This document shows positions 11,278 to 21,766 of a stretch of 60,000 nucleotides of DNA, piece after piece (positions within the stretch are counted from its first letter, which is position 1; every line of letters begins with the position of its first letter). The stretch lies in assembly GCA_014529385.2 (NCBI GenBank), contig CM043950.1, positions 69,622,935 through 69,682,934 on the forward strand, given 5' to 3'. Origin of the DNA: Adiantum capillus-veneris (taxonomy: Eukaryota > Streptophyta > Polypodiopsida > Polypodiales > Pteridaceae). A program made the translations under genes and the position numbers. The notes beneath the pieces were generated by a model, which did not search any database, had not been told where the DNA came from, and saw nothing but the letters and a program-made list of their open reading frames with translations.

Positions 11278-12219
11278 GCACCGCCTGCTGCTCTCTACTC
11301 GGCAGCGCAAGAGAAGAAGCTCCTCCTTAAACAAGCCCAGCCTCCACTCTTTAAGGGCGAGGGGGCAAATGTGGAGAGAGATGCGAAAGTGTGGATGGAA
11401 GCAATGGACGATTACTTCGAAGCTGCGGGAACCCAACTCGTGAATCAGACCATGCTTGTAATGTTCCGCTTGTCTGGCAATGCCAAGTTATGGTGGAAGC
11501 AACATTGCAGGGATTTGGATATTAAGGGATCTTCCCAATCCTGGGAAGACATCAAAGCTACAATAATGGGACGTTATTTACCACCTGCCTGTAAAACCTT
11601 GAAGATGAATGAGTTCTTTTCACTTCAGCAGCTGACTTCATCTGTCAAAGAGTATTATGCAAAGTTTGTCACTCTTCGGAGATATGCTCCTAAGATGACC
11701 TTGGAACAACAGGTGGCGAGGTTCTACCAAGGGCTAATCGACCCTTTGAATACGCGGTTGGAAGCTCTCAGGCCGACAACACTACAAGATGCCTTGTTAA
11801 GGGCCAAGCCGTTAGCTAAAGAGATTTAGAGGGCTACCCAAGATAGTCAATACTGTTTGTCAAAGAGGGCCAGGACAGACAACTGGAGTAATAGACCAAT
11901 CAACCCTGCATACGACCATCGTCATGTAGTAGCTACTACGGTAGCTACCGAGTTTCCCAATATAAAATGTTTTGAATGCCAAGAGTCTCGACATTACAAA
12001 AGCCGATGTCCAAAAAGGATTTCCAAAACATCCGGTGCTAATAATGTACCTTTGAACGTCAACGGGCAAGGTCAACCAAATGGAAGAAGAGGCCGAGAAA
12101 GAGGAAACATAGGACAAGGAAGCGGAGCTTTCGCTAATGCCGCAATGCGACAACCAACTGTGGGTGATGAAGCCGATGAGAGAGAATCTCTGTATGCTGC
12201 ATTTGCTAGTGAGCAGTAA
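11278..12219 (+). CDS. Gag of element C, one in-frame stop
   Basis: The frame is open from 11278, directly after a TAG, to 12219, with one TAG at 11827-11829. Residues read APPAALYSAAQEKK, then the gag core VWMEAMDDYFEAAGT, MFRLSGNAKLWWKQH, YLPPACKTLKMNEFFSLQQ and VKEYYAKFVTLRRYAP, as in Ty3/Gypsy retrotransposon Gag. After the stop, the same frame carries a complete CCHC zinc knuckle, CFECQESRHYKSRC (about 11973-12014), then an Arg-Gly-rich tail. Gag forms the particle and binds element RNA. No protease or RT follows. No good ATG exists before 11398, which agrees with an upstream exon at 9571. The stop may be a recent mutation. Identification as Gag is firm; the start is not. Confidence 0.85.
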
Positions 12220-12378
12220 TTCAAGCACCAGGATCTCATCAAAGTTCAACAGAATAAGACGCATAAAGCTAAAGACATACTTTAGACAAAAGATATATGT
12301 ACCTAAGTAGTTAGCATAGAGTTTATTTAGATGAATTCTTAAGTTGAGGACATCTCAAATTTTTCACGTTGGGGAGGA
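12220..12378 (+). other. Remnant pol tail and polypurine tract of element C
   Basis: Just before the 3' LTR one frame reads LRTSQIFHVGED (about 12338-12376). This resembles the C-terminal end of chromovirus-type Gypsy polyproteins, which often close with an LRT/S-x-x-F...GG-D motif ahead of the LTR. GGGGAGGA at 12371-12378 lies at the LTR boundary and is the likely polypurine tract. Inference: C came from an autonomous element by deletion between gag and the pol end. Confidence 0.5.
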
Positions 12379-13043
12379 TGTAAGGTCTCCGACCCCGAGC
12401 TAAAAGAGCACCATTGTACCATGAAAAGATCATAATGGAAAAAGTTACTATTTTTAGCAATTTTCCAAATTCTGTTAGTGCCATGATGTTTAGAATGTTT
12501 TAAAGCTTCGAAATGTGAATTAAAATAATTTTTGTAAAAAAATCCCAAAAATAGTAAGTTTTTGGTCACCCGACCCGTCCAATTTTGACCGTCTCGAAAA
12601 ACTGCACCCGTACCCGAATTTGAAAAAAATGCATTTTCGGACCCCAAGGGCTGCTAAATATGGCAGGTACTCGGACAAATACACCTTAGTTAGAGCTTAG
12701 TATAGCAATTTACGGCATCAAATTCCGACTTGTATGGCCCGTTTTAGCCTAAAACAAATTTTTCCTAAAGTTATGCGGGGAGGCACGGGGCTCGGGTGTT
12801 GTGCGGGAACTTGACTCTAGGGCACTGTAGACCCAATCTAGAAGCTAGGGGGTGCCCTCTCTCACAAGTACAGCTCGTGGGGGCTTATCCATGCAAGGGA
12901 GACAGAGAGTGAGTGAGTTTTGGAGCAGGTTGGACACTTGTTCAGTGTATAACGTAAGCTGCCTTGCATGAAATGAGTGCTCTCCAGATGCATATAGCAA
13001 CACAATTCGAATTTCAGCTTGGAGGAGCCTATTTAAAGGTGTG

Positions 13044-13076
<33 letters not shown>

Positions 13077-15095
13077 TGGGGAGGTGCTGCCAGCACACAC
13101 ACAGTTTTTGAAGGAGACGCAAGGAGGGAGGTGGTGCCGAAATTCTCGTCTTGAGAACCCATTGGATCAAAAAATTAAGAGGATTCTCAGCCCCTAATCA
13201 CGGTAATCATGGTTTAATTCCTGCTCTTCTTAATTCTCTTCATTATTCCCCAATTCTTCGTCTACTATGATTAATCCTAGCTATAATTCCCAATAGCTGC
13301 TCTCTAAGTTTACATAGCTATACTCCATTACATAACCATCATTCAATTAGCTAATTTATGCAGCCATTCATCACTCTTAATCAATGATTAATACATGGTT
13401 AGAAGAGATTTCTCTCTCTAGGTAGCATAGTAATTAATTGTCAACCGGTAATAATGTAGATTTGATGAAATTCATTCTTTTACCACTCAATAGTGTTGTA
13501 ATTAAGTTAGATTCATTTCTTCTCACACAGTAAGATGTGATAAAGGCAAAATTAATCCATCATTAAGCCACTAAGACGAGGATTTTCTCTCACCTATGCA
13601 TGCGGTAATTCTGCATTTTTCTAATTGCACTAGGAAAGTGATTGAACTTGCTTAATTCATCTCTCTTGTAATTTAATTAATAAAATTCTGAATTTCTTAA
13701 TCATCTAAGCCAAGTGATTAACTTTAGAGCCGGTTCCCATAGGACAAGTAAAGTATTACCCATAAAATTACTAGGTCTTGAAGGAAAAATCTAACCCTCT
13801 TGCATAAGGAGGATTGCTCAATGATTCTAATCTTCCATTTGGATTGCTATGATGCTCTCGGACCTTAGCTCTTTTCTTCAAGTTTATCATTTAAAGTAGT
13901 GAGTATAAAATGGCCCCGGTTAAGAGAACTCGCTTGGGTGGTGCCCACGATCGCGAGGCGGGAACGAGCAATGTGAATAGAAAAGGAAAAGCTCCCATGG
14001 ACGAACAAGCACCGGCCATCTCACGGGCCATTGACGAAGAAATGGAAGAGGTAGGTCACAATTTTATTCAAGTTGTTTAATTTAACATTGCATACGATTA
14101 GCTAGGAATGAATATACCCCTAAACATGTTGGAGAAATCCGACGGAAACCTCGGCATCTGAATTCAATTGAGTTTAAGTAGGAAAGAATGGTTGATGGAC
14201 ATACTGTTTGCAATAGGAAAGACTGTCTGCTAGGGAAAATTTAGCTCGGCCTGTTCATTCTATTTCCAATGTTGAACTAGTCCTGAACCCCCTCTTGATC
14301 ACAGGGGGAAGAGTTCCTGGTTAAGGGCTCTTGAATCCACGTCTGCTGGTTAAGTGGTGGGGACCCACATCTGCTGGTTAAGGAGTGGGAATGTCCATGT
14401 TGTTCTTTCTATGCGGTGGACATATCTAGTTGTATGGGTAGCTAGGTGACAACGGGAGGAGTAAACTCTCGCTGGAGGGGGGATGTTGTACCTCCAGAAC
14501 ATTGGAATTTTAATGAATAAGTTTGAGTAGAATTTTTACTAGAAATCTGTCTTGGTGCCGCTTTGCAATACTGATTGAAGGGCTGTCTTAACGAACATTG
14601 TGATTTGGAATCTAATCAAGGAATGTTTATGTTGAACAGTTATTGTGGTAGTAATTAGGACACACAAGGAAGTGTGAGTGTGGGGGTGGAAAGTGGGGGC
14701 TTGGCTCAGGTTGCCAATGCCTATGAGAAAGGTGGTCCCGATTAGTCGGGAACTCTCTGTCCCCATAGTGTTTAAATCGATACTAGTAATACTCATTGCC
14801 CCTAGAGCGGCGATGTCTCAAGTGTACGTGCCTCTGAAACATGGAGAAAAAGGCACTCGAGATTTCTCCCTTCTTGGAAGGTGGGTCCTAAGATCGCTAG
14901 ATAGGTTAAGTACGCTTTCCCTGCGAGGTGGAGCTAGATCTCATTGCTAGTAGGCTCGAACTCGACTCATTTTGTGATGAGAGATCGTCCGCTAGCTTAA
15001 CCCTGAACCACTTTGTTTGCTTCCGCTATAGATCTAGTGGCCACCTGGTTCACCATCAGATCCGCCATTTGATACGGCGGGGTGGGGACCTCACA
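12379..15095 (+). repeat. 3' LTR of element C
   Basis: It starts TGTAAGGTCTCC and ends CCTCACA, next to the target duplication GGGAG. It is colinear with the 5' LTR; visible differences are the shorter AC tract (13047-13074), two rather than three minisatellite units (14338-14391) and scattered substitutions, more of them in the outer parts. It repeats the 56-codon frame at 13910-14080 with an intact GTAGGT donor at 14051. Confidence 0.92.
13910..14080 (+). CDS. Copy of the LTR short ORF with intact splice donor
   Basis: It encodes the same 56 residues as 9571-9741 except near the end, where GAGGTAGGT replaces GAGATAGGT. In the 3' LTR this copy would not be used as a first exon, but it shows the likely ancestral donor. 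The absence of frame breaks in both LTRs fits either a young element or selection on the reading frame. Confidence 0.4.
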   Translation: MAPVKRTRLGGAHDREAGTSNVNRKGKAPMDEQAPAISRAIDEEMEEVGHNFIQVV

Positions 15096-15127
15096 GGGAG
15101 TGAGGGAATGATGAATGTCAGCAAACA
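15096..15127 (-). repeat. Start of module B, copy 1, severed by element C
   Basis: On the minus strand it begins TGTTTGCTGACATTCATC. It continues, after removing C, at 8005 and downwards. The purine tract AAGGAAGGGGGGAG lies next to it at 15128-15141, as before a 3' LTR. Confidence 0.6.
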
Positions 15128-16347
15128 CTCCCCCCTTCCTTGGGTAGATCATACCTTTTGGAATGATGTCCTCACCTTTTGAAACCAATTGTTCCAAGTT
15201 GTCATGGGCGAAGACTTTGACCAATAGTTTTTGACCGCCCTAGGCATTTCATCTAGTTGCAAGGGTGGTAAGGTACTCTCCCATGATTTTATTTGCAATG
15301 TTGTTGTAGGTGGTGAACTTACAACGGGAGCTGAAAACTCTTTCTTGTTTGTATGGATATGCACAATGGTAGGTGGAGGTTGTGTCGAAGCTTCTATTTC
15401 TATATATGAACTACTTGAAGAGCAAGAATCTTCATTCATTTTTTCTATGGTTGAGCTGAGCAAAAAAATCCTTTCTCGCTTGTGAACCCATACTAGCACC
15501 GGGTTCGGTGTATAATGTTCTATGATTTTTCCTTTCCCACAATCTTTCATCGGGTTTGTCGTCATAGGATTTAACTCACATGGGTCTGGAGGTAAGAACA
15601 CAATTAACATTTTGGCACCCAGATTTGATCATTTCCTTGATAGTAGCCTTGGGCTTCCAATAATTATGTGGGAATCCAATAAGACGTTTTCTTACATTTC
15701 TAGGAACGAGTGGGGCGTTTCTTACAAGGCTTTGGTTTTTTAGCATCAGCCATGGTTTCTAAAGAAGCTTTCGGGACCCACTTGTATGTTTTCTTCGTTA
15801 TATTAGGATGCGTTTTGTGTGTCTCAAGCTTTGTTTCAACAATAGGAGTTGAAGCTCTAGAGAGTTGGGCTACAGGGACATATGGTTCAACCTCCTGGAC
15901 CTGCAATGTTTTGGGTTTTATTTTTTCAAGAGGAAATATCTCAGGGACTATGGCTTGGGTGGCAGGGCTAAGAGTTGGCTTCTTCATTGTAACACTCCCA
16001 GTCCCCCAATCAATAGTGCATTTGGTGGCTATCACCCACGCACGTCCTAGGTTTATGTTGCCTTCCATAGTTTTAGCAAGCATGACCAAAAAGTCTTGAG
16101 CCACAACCCCGTTGTCATAACTGACAAAAGTGTGCTAGATTCCAAAAATCACAGCTCTTTTCTTGTTGAAACCCTTGAATTGGATAGTACTCTCAGACAG
16201 GGATGGATTTCCCAACTGACACCACACCCCATATGACAACAGATTATATTTAGCACTCGTGTCTAACAATGCATTATATAGCACTTTCCCATAGGCTCTA
16301 TGTGCGTATGTCGCACGTGTCAATGCAAAGAACTTGTTGATACACTA
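15128..16347 (-). pseudogene. Shortened Gypsy internal fragment: protease and basic 3' ORF
   Basis: Reading down the minus strand, 16323-16138 gives an aspartic protease-like block, ALLDTSAKYNLLSYGVWCQL (D-T-S for the usual D-T-G). Codons 16104-15700 continue with VVAQDFLVML upstream, GRAWVIATKCTIDWGTGSV, then THPNITKKTYKWVPKASL and the Lys/Cys-rich KKPKPCKKRPTRSKKCKK. A third part (15610-15149) has SWESTLPPLQLDEMP. Gag, RT and integrase are missing. The 3' half matches 24208-24900, but the protease half does not, so two different upstream parts are joined to the same tail. Several stops break it. The function of the basic tail is unknown. Confidence 0.6.
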
Positions 16348-16535
16348 TGTGCGAGCCACAAATGGCTCCTAGCACACAACATGCCTAAACTATTAAGCTC
16401 AAAGATGGCGATGGTGTGTCACTCACCGCTCTACGCTTTCTGTCGTGGAGGATTCCTCGCCTCGAAGAAGAGGGAGATGCCGCGCTCAACCGCTTCGCCA
16501 CCGTCATGCCGCCGCAATGCTTGATCGCACACATA

Positions 16536-16576
<41 letters not shown>

Positions 16577-16884
16577 GCATACACACACACACAAGGAGAT
16601 GAAGAAGAAGAAGATGGAGATGGAGCAAGAGCACTCTTCAATTGCACAAATGAGAGAATAAGTGAATTTTAGGTTTAGTTGACTTTTATATGAGCTCGAC
16701 CCATTCACACTTGGGTGTCCATGCTTAGCTAACTAATCCCTTGAATGTTCCAGTTAGAGTGCGCCTCTCATCGGCGATCACTCTTACCCTTTTCCTATTG
16801 GACCGACAAGCCCGGTACCTGACTCTACTAAATAAATAATGCAGCGTCCATCGTAGGTGATATTTATGTGCGTGAGGGTTAACA
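16348..16884 (-). mobile_element. LTR-like module A, copy 2
   Basis: On the minus strand it begins TGTTAACCCTCACG and ends GGCTCGCACA, with the purine tract AGGAAGGGGGGCA just upstream. It holds TC (16538-16574) and AC (16581-16592) tracts. The minus-strand sequence after its end, TAGTGTATCAACAAG, could be a worn primer site, which would make this a 5' LTR for the fragment at 15128-16347. Confidence 0.65.
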
Positions 16885-17865
16885 TGCCCCCCTTCCTGAT
16901 GTAGATTCCGTCCTCGGAAGCTATTGAGTTGAAGCTCGTTTGTTGAGGTGGAAGAGCATTTGAGATGAATGTCCTTAGCCTTCTTCAGTCACTGCAAAAT
17001 CAAACAACATTAGCACAATAATTGCATTCTCATATACAATTAAAAGGCATATGCAGTTTTAGGCAGACAAATTGATTGGTAGCATAATTCTAAACCATCT
17101 GTCAGAAATAAACATTAAATTGCAATATAATCAAACGTATAAACAGTTGGGAAGGTAAAATACTAAACAAGTTCGGGGTCGCTAATTCAACGATCGAAAG
17201 GCACTAAAGATCGACTATTAATACCATGGGTAAGCTTCTTAATTTTCTTTGGTCAATTAAGTTGTTTAATCGCGAGAGCCAAGTATTTCATGTTTGAGGG
17301 TTGACTAGAGGCTATACCTAGAAGACCTTGTAGTTAAGCTACGATAAAATAAATTTCTCATGAAATCATCGCCTGACTGATTACCTTTTCTTTGACCCCC
17401 CAAAGTCTTTTCAGAGTGATTCAATTTTGATGTGTGTGCTTATTTTGTATGCCTTGGATTTTTTGCTTTCCAAGGAAAAGCGCCCACACTGGGAACCTCT
17501 AGGGCTCTAGTACCATAGGAGATACATGTGACTGGAGTACCAAATCAAGCTGAGGTTTCTCTTCCAGCTTAAGATTTCACATTGTGGCACTTTGATTTTT
17601 TGTTTGTTCATTTTCAGCATTTTAATCTTTTTACTTTGGGGGGTCATATAACACTATTACCCTCCCCAGGCTCATCACACTAGTAAACTCCCTTTATAAT
17701 ATTTAAGCTAAAGGTCAATATGAACTAAGCCCACTAAAAAGGCCTAGTACACTTCACACAATGTTGCCTAAATCGGATTAAGAACCTAAGTAACCATTGA
17801 TTATTAGGAAGGTATTTCCCATGGTATTAAGAGAAGATCTCTAACACCAAACTTGGTCCAACTAG
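16885..17865 (-). repeat. Non-coding block after module A, copy 2, first part
   Basis: Colinear with 5967 to about 6940 and without coding sequence. It is cut at 17865 by element D1 and resumes at 23545. Confidence 0.6.
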
Positions 17866-20463
17866 TGATAGCCGTTTTTCGGCTTTCCATAATTGCCATA
17901 GTAAGCTACCTCACCCTATCAAATCACTGAAACATTTTGGTTATCCCTACCATTTCACTGTACATAGACGTGTGTGAGTTAGGGGACTTTTTCCATATCT
18001 TCTAAAAACCCTCAATTAGCTAGTCACTGGGCTAGTTAAGCCAAAAATAAAATAAAAAAATAAAAAATATATAAGTATATTATGGCCCATTTGTGTGTAA
18101 ATATTTTATTGTATATAGGGACTAAATAAAAATATTTTTCATAATTATTTTGGTATTTATTTAAATATTTATACTTAGGTGTGTGTTATTTATGCTATGT
18201 ACATTGACTCACCATTACCATATTTTTTCTTACCATTTTGCATACTCTTTATTCCATATAAAAATAATTTCATGCAAGCTTCTCTTATTTTGGTGTAACT
18301 CCATCCCAACAAAAATCCAAGAAAACTAGTTCTATTTATGTGTATATTTTTTCACTATTGTGATTTTTTCCTTCCTACATCTATTCTCTATTACTCTCAT
18401 AATTAGACCACAAAAAATATTCATCTTTTTATGGTAGACTTATAATGAGAGAAATTTATTTTGACCCCTTTATATTTTTTCCACCTATATTATTTATATT
18501 TGACATGTACATATTTTTTAGACCCCTCCATATATGATTTTCTTAGTATTTTCTTAGTTGTACTATTCATTTATATCATGATCTCAACAATATCTTCAAT
18601 TATAGACCTACCAAATAAGGTCAAGGGTATGTGGAATGCATGCATGCACCATGGGGAGCTCACTCTTGGAGGTATTCACAAGAATCATCCAAAGAAGGAC
18701 CTCACAAGGACCTTGTGCAGTGGAAAAAACAGTCGGTTCTGCTGAATTTTTAAAGATCACATGCTCCCCGAATTTGAAAAGGTGATACAAACAAAAGTTG
18801 TAGCTCGTGAGTTGAACTTTCACCTCAAATTTTTTCATATTTTTTTGAGCTACGACCTGTGATCTATGATTTTATTGGTGGACCCCAGTTTGCCCATGCT
18901 ATGCAGCCACACTCCCTCTTCCACTTTATCATTTTCCTCTTTCACACACACTCCTCCCTCTCCTTCCCACTCCCATGTCCTAATTCACCCTCTTCACCAT
19001 TGCCACATCTCTCACATCTCCATAGCCTTCATCCTCCATTTCTACACCCTATGTGTCCCCCTTTCTCTCTACATATATGTCCATATTACCATACTCTCTT
19101 CAGCTTTGTAAAGAACTTCAAAAAATCAGCAAAAATCCAAGGTTAACCTCTGCAAATGAAGGCTTTATCATGAATTTTCCAAGGTTTTAAGATAACATAA
19201 CTTCATCGACACACGTTACTTCGCCATGCTGACCGCTTGTTCTACCGGTGCTGTAAAGAGGTGAATGTCAACTTCTCCAAGCTTCAACCTTGCTTTACAA
19301 GCTTATCCCTTCTCTAACTTTTCTCATCATATATCTCACCATTTGGTGAATGATTTTGTAAATATTTTTTAGTGATAATTACTAACTACTAACCACTAAC
19401 CTTATTGTAAAATGCACCCTCTACTAGAGTAGGCCCTCCCAAATTATTCACTCAATCCCTCTCTCCTTTCGTTCTCAATAATTCTCTTCCCTTGAGCCCA
19501 CATCCATGTGACTCAAAGGACAAGAGAGACCCACCCTCATTAAAAAAAAATAAAAATATGCATAATCTTTTATTCCTTCAAATAAACTTGATTAGGCCTA
19601 ATCCAAATCGGGGCTTCTAAAACCTATAAATAGAGCTCTTCTCTCCCTTGTAAATCATCACATGATCACACTACACCACACCATTCTCAACACATAACAC
19701 ACCACTCTTCAAGCCTAGTTGTGTAGAGTGTGTGCATTGTGAGTGCTCTATTCCATCACTACACATAGGTGCATAGAGAAGCTTGAAGTTAGTTATGCCA
19801 TCTAGAGGAGTGGAGTGATACTATACTCTGCAATCACACTTGTAGCCTACTCTTGTCCATAAATAAGATTCATAGTTTTGGGTGCAATTGTATGCTGCAA
19901 CTACGACTCTTCTCTCCAAATTGACTTAATAAGTTGGCTCATCAGGTGGTTGAAGGTATATTTTCCTTGAAGTTTGTTGTGCCATTTCATGCTTGGTGGT
20001 TTGAGGGCTTGTTGATTTGTTTGCCTAAAAGGTCAATTGTAAGAGGGTGCTCGGTGAGAGGGCTCCCGTGACCCTAAGACAATTTGTGTATTGGCAACAA
20101 GGTCAAGTTTTGTGTTGTCTCTCTATTTCTCATCAAGCTTTGTGTGCATCTAATCTTTAAGGCTAAGAATGAGTTGCTCAAGTTGATTTGTGCGCTTTAC
20201 CTCTCTCTGGTGTGGTGAATGTTTGTGTTTGGTGTGTGTGGCTATCTTGCATTCCTCTCTCTTTGTGCGTTTGAGTACAAGGAGATATCACGTGCGTCCT
20301 AGTTCGCACCTACAACTAGGTGGTGCCCCTTTTCTTGTTTGGTTTCTGGCTGTGGGTTGTTGTTGTCTCTGATTGTGCTTGCCCCAGCCCCAATTGAGCA
20401 GCACGGGAGCCTCGAAGGGTGTTTAGAGGCTGCTCTTCTTGTTGCTCGCCCCGGACCGCCTCA
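17866..20463 (+). repeat. 5' LTR of element D1
   Basis: It begins TGATAGCCGTTTTTCGGC and ends GGACCGCCTCA. A TATA box, TATAAATAG, is at 19625-19633 and is matched by TATAAATAG at 31692-31700 in D2, so transcription probably starts about 30 bases further on. The following stretch carries short CA-rich sequence and no frame of note. Confidence 0.88.
19625..19633 (+). promoter_or_regulatory. TATA box of LTR D1
   Basis: TATAAATAG lies in a locally GC-richer setting and is conserved at the same relative place in the D2 LTR. It probably drives Pol II transcription of the element. Confidence 0.6.
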
Positions 20464-20758
20464 AATTGGTGCCCCCACTGAGGAACTGCTTTGTGCTTAT
20501 TGTTGTTGTATTGCATGAATGCTTGAATTTTAGCATAATCAAGTAGATTATATGAATCATGAAACTTGTATGACCGAGTTTAATTTCAAGGCAACAAAAA
20601 TTGATCTAGAATATGGTTTGGATTGGCAAAAACATTTTCACATAAGAGTCTAGAATTCATGTTGAAAGACCTTTCAAAACTTTGTGTAGTTATTTGATGT
20701 CATGAGATAAAATGATTGTTTGGAACTAATCTTTGTGTGTATCTAGCATTGAGAGACT
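20464..20758 (+). other. Leader of D1 with primer-site candidate
   Basis: TTGGTGCCCCCACTGAGG begins three bases after the LTR end. A TGG-initial site here is expected to pair with a tRNA 3' CCA end, but I cannot assign the tRNA. The rest is a non-coding leader up to the ATG at 20759. Confidence 0.5.
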
Positions 20759-21766
20759 ATGACACGCTATACCTTTGACGATATTCCAATCTTCTTCGGA
20801 AATCTAGAAGAAGATGTTGATGATTTTCTTGCTGATTTTAGAATGGTTTGTCGTATCCTTAGTAAAAGGGATGACATTGAAAAAGGGGATTTTCTATTGC
20901 TACGCCTTAGTGGTAACGTTGAGCAATGGTTTTGGAGTATGTCTTCTCAAATTGAAGATGGATATGCCCAAATTTCCAAAGATTTGAAGACCAGATTCTC
21001 TAAATTTCCAACAACAGAGACAGCATGGGCTCCATTAGGGAGACTTCAACAACATGGTGAAGACTACTATGCTTATGAGGAAATTTTTTCTCGTCAATGG
21101 GGAAGATGTGGATTTAGTTCTACATTTCCAAATTATATAAAAATGGATCAATTTAATTCGGGTTTGTCTCCTTTCCTAAAGACTAAGGTTACTTGTAGTG
21201 GACCCTCTACCTTTGAAGAAGCGATCACTATTTCCCGAAGGAAGTTTCACAAGTACTTCTACATCAAAAATGGTTTCCATCATGTTGGAAGAACCAACCA
21301 TCATGAAAGTGTTTCTATCAAGGAGTCATCTCCTTTGCCATACTTGTCTCCTTCTACTCCGACAAATGTTGAAGAAGTTACTTACATGCCAACTGATTAT
21401 TCAAGTGCTAAAGTGTGTGGCCAAGAATCAAATATGGAATCTCTTTCTTCTACCTTTATCACAAGCATGCAAAAATCGACACAAGATATCTCAAATGGCA
21501 TTGATGATTCAATAATGGATACATCCAACCTTTTGGTGGAGGATCAATTTCTAGTCCAAGCAGACGAAGCTTTTGTGCAACATGACTCTATGGAGAATGA
21601 AGACCTTGAAGGTAACCTTGATCTTATGGAATGTGCTGAGAGTGTATCTTGTCTAAAAGAAGAGAGTGAAGAAGAAGATGAAATCATAGGTGGGGAGATC
21701 ATAGACCACATTGATCATAAAGAGATGATTGTGTACATGGAATGCCAACTCCAAAACAAAGTATAA
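20759..21766 (+). CDS. Gag-like protein of element D1
   Basis: This is a clean 335-codon frame from ATG to TAA. Residues about 1-160 have the Ty3/Gypsy Gag layout: FDDIPIFFGNLEEDVDDFL, then LLLRLSGNVEQWFWSM, DLKTRFSKFPT, and MDQFNSGLSPFLKTKV. The second half is acidic and Ser-rich, with a run of Glu near the end (EESEEEDE). I see no zinc knuckle. The stop is followed in the same frame by a further 370 open codons, so this may be the first part of a longer polyprotein. It would form particles for the element's RNA. The ATG is supported by its position about 295 bases after the LTR. Confidence 0.8.
   Translation: MTRYTFDDIPIFFGNLEEDVDDFLADFRMVCRILSKRDDIEKGDFLLLRLSGNVEQWFWSMSSQIEDGYAQISKDLKTRFSKFPTTETAWAPLGRLQQHGEDYYAYEEIFSRQWGRCGFSSTFPNYIKMDQFNSGLSPFLKTKVTCSGPSTFEEAITISRRKFHKYFYIKNGFHHVGRTNHHESVSIKESSPLPYLSPSTPTNVEEVTYMPTDYSSAKVCGQESNMESLSSTFITSMQKSTQDISNGIDDSIMDTSNLLVEDQFLVQADEAFVQHDSMENEDLEGNLDLMECAESVSCLKEESEEEDEIIGGEIIDHIDHKEMIVYMECQLQNKV

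Larger units (their letters stand above)
8006..15095 (+). mobile_element. Element C: 7.1-kb gag-only LTR retrotransposon
   Basis: Two direct repeats of 2778 bp (8006-10783) and 2717 bp (12379-15095) begin TGTAAGGTCTCC and end CCTCATA or CCTCACA. The whole is flanked by the 5-bp duplication GGGAG (8001-8005 and 15096-15100). A tRNA-iMet-type primer site follows the 5' LTR and a purine tract precedes the 3' LTR. The 1595-bp interior encodes only a gag protein with a zinc knuckle; protease, RT and integrase are absent. This is the plan of the plant elements called TR-GAG or LARD. It would need enzymes from an autonomous relative. It sits in module B of the minus-strand Gypsy complex, so it is younger than that host. 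Confidence 0.93.

Noticed and set aside
14997-15224. 75-codon minus frame at the 3' LTR of C
   Set aside because: It runs across the C border, target duplication and purine tract, so it is a chance join.
18461-18745. 94-codon plus frame in the D1 5' LTR
   Set aside because: AT-rich Phe/Tyr/Leu run in non-coding LTR; not conserved in D2.
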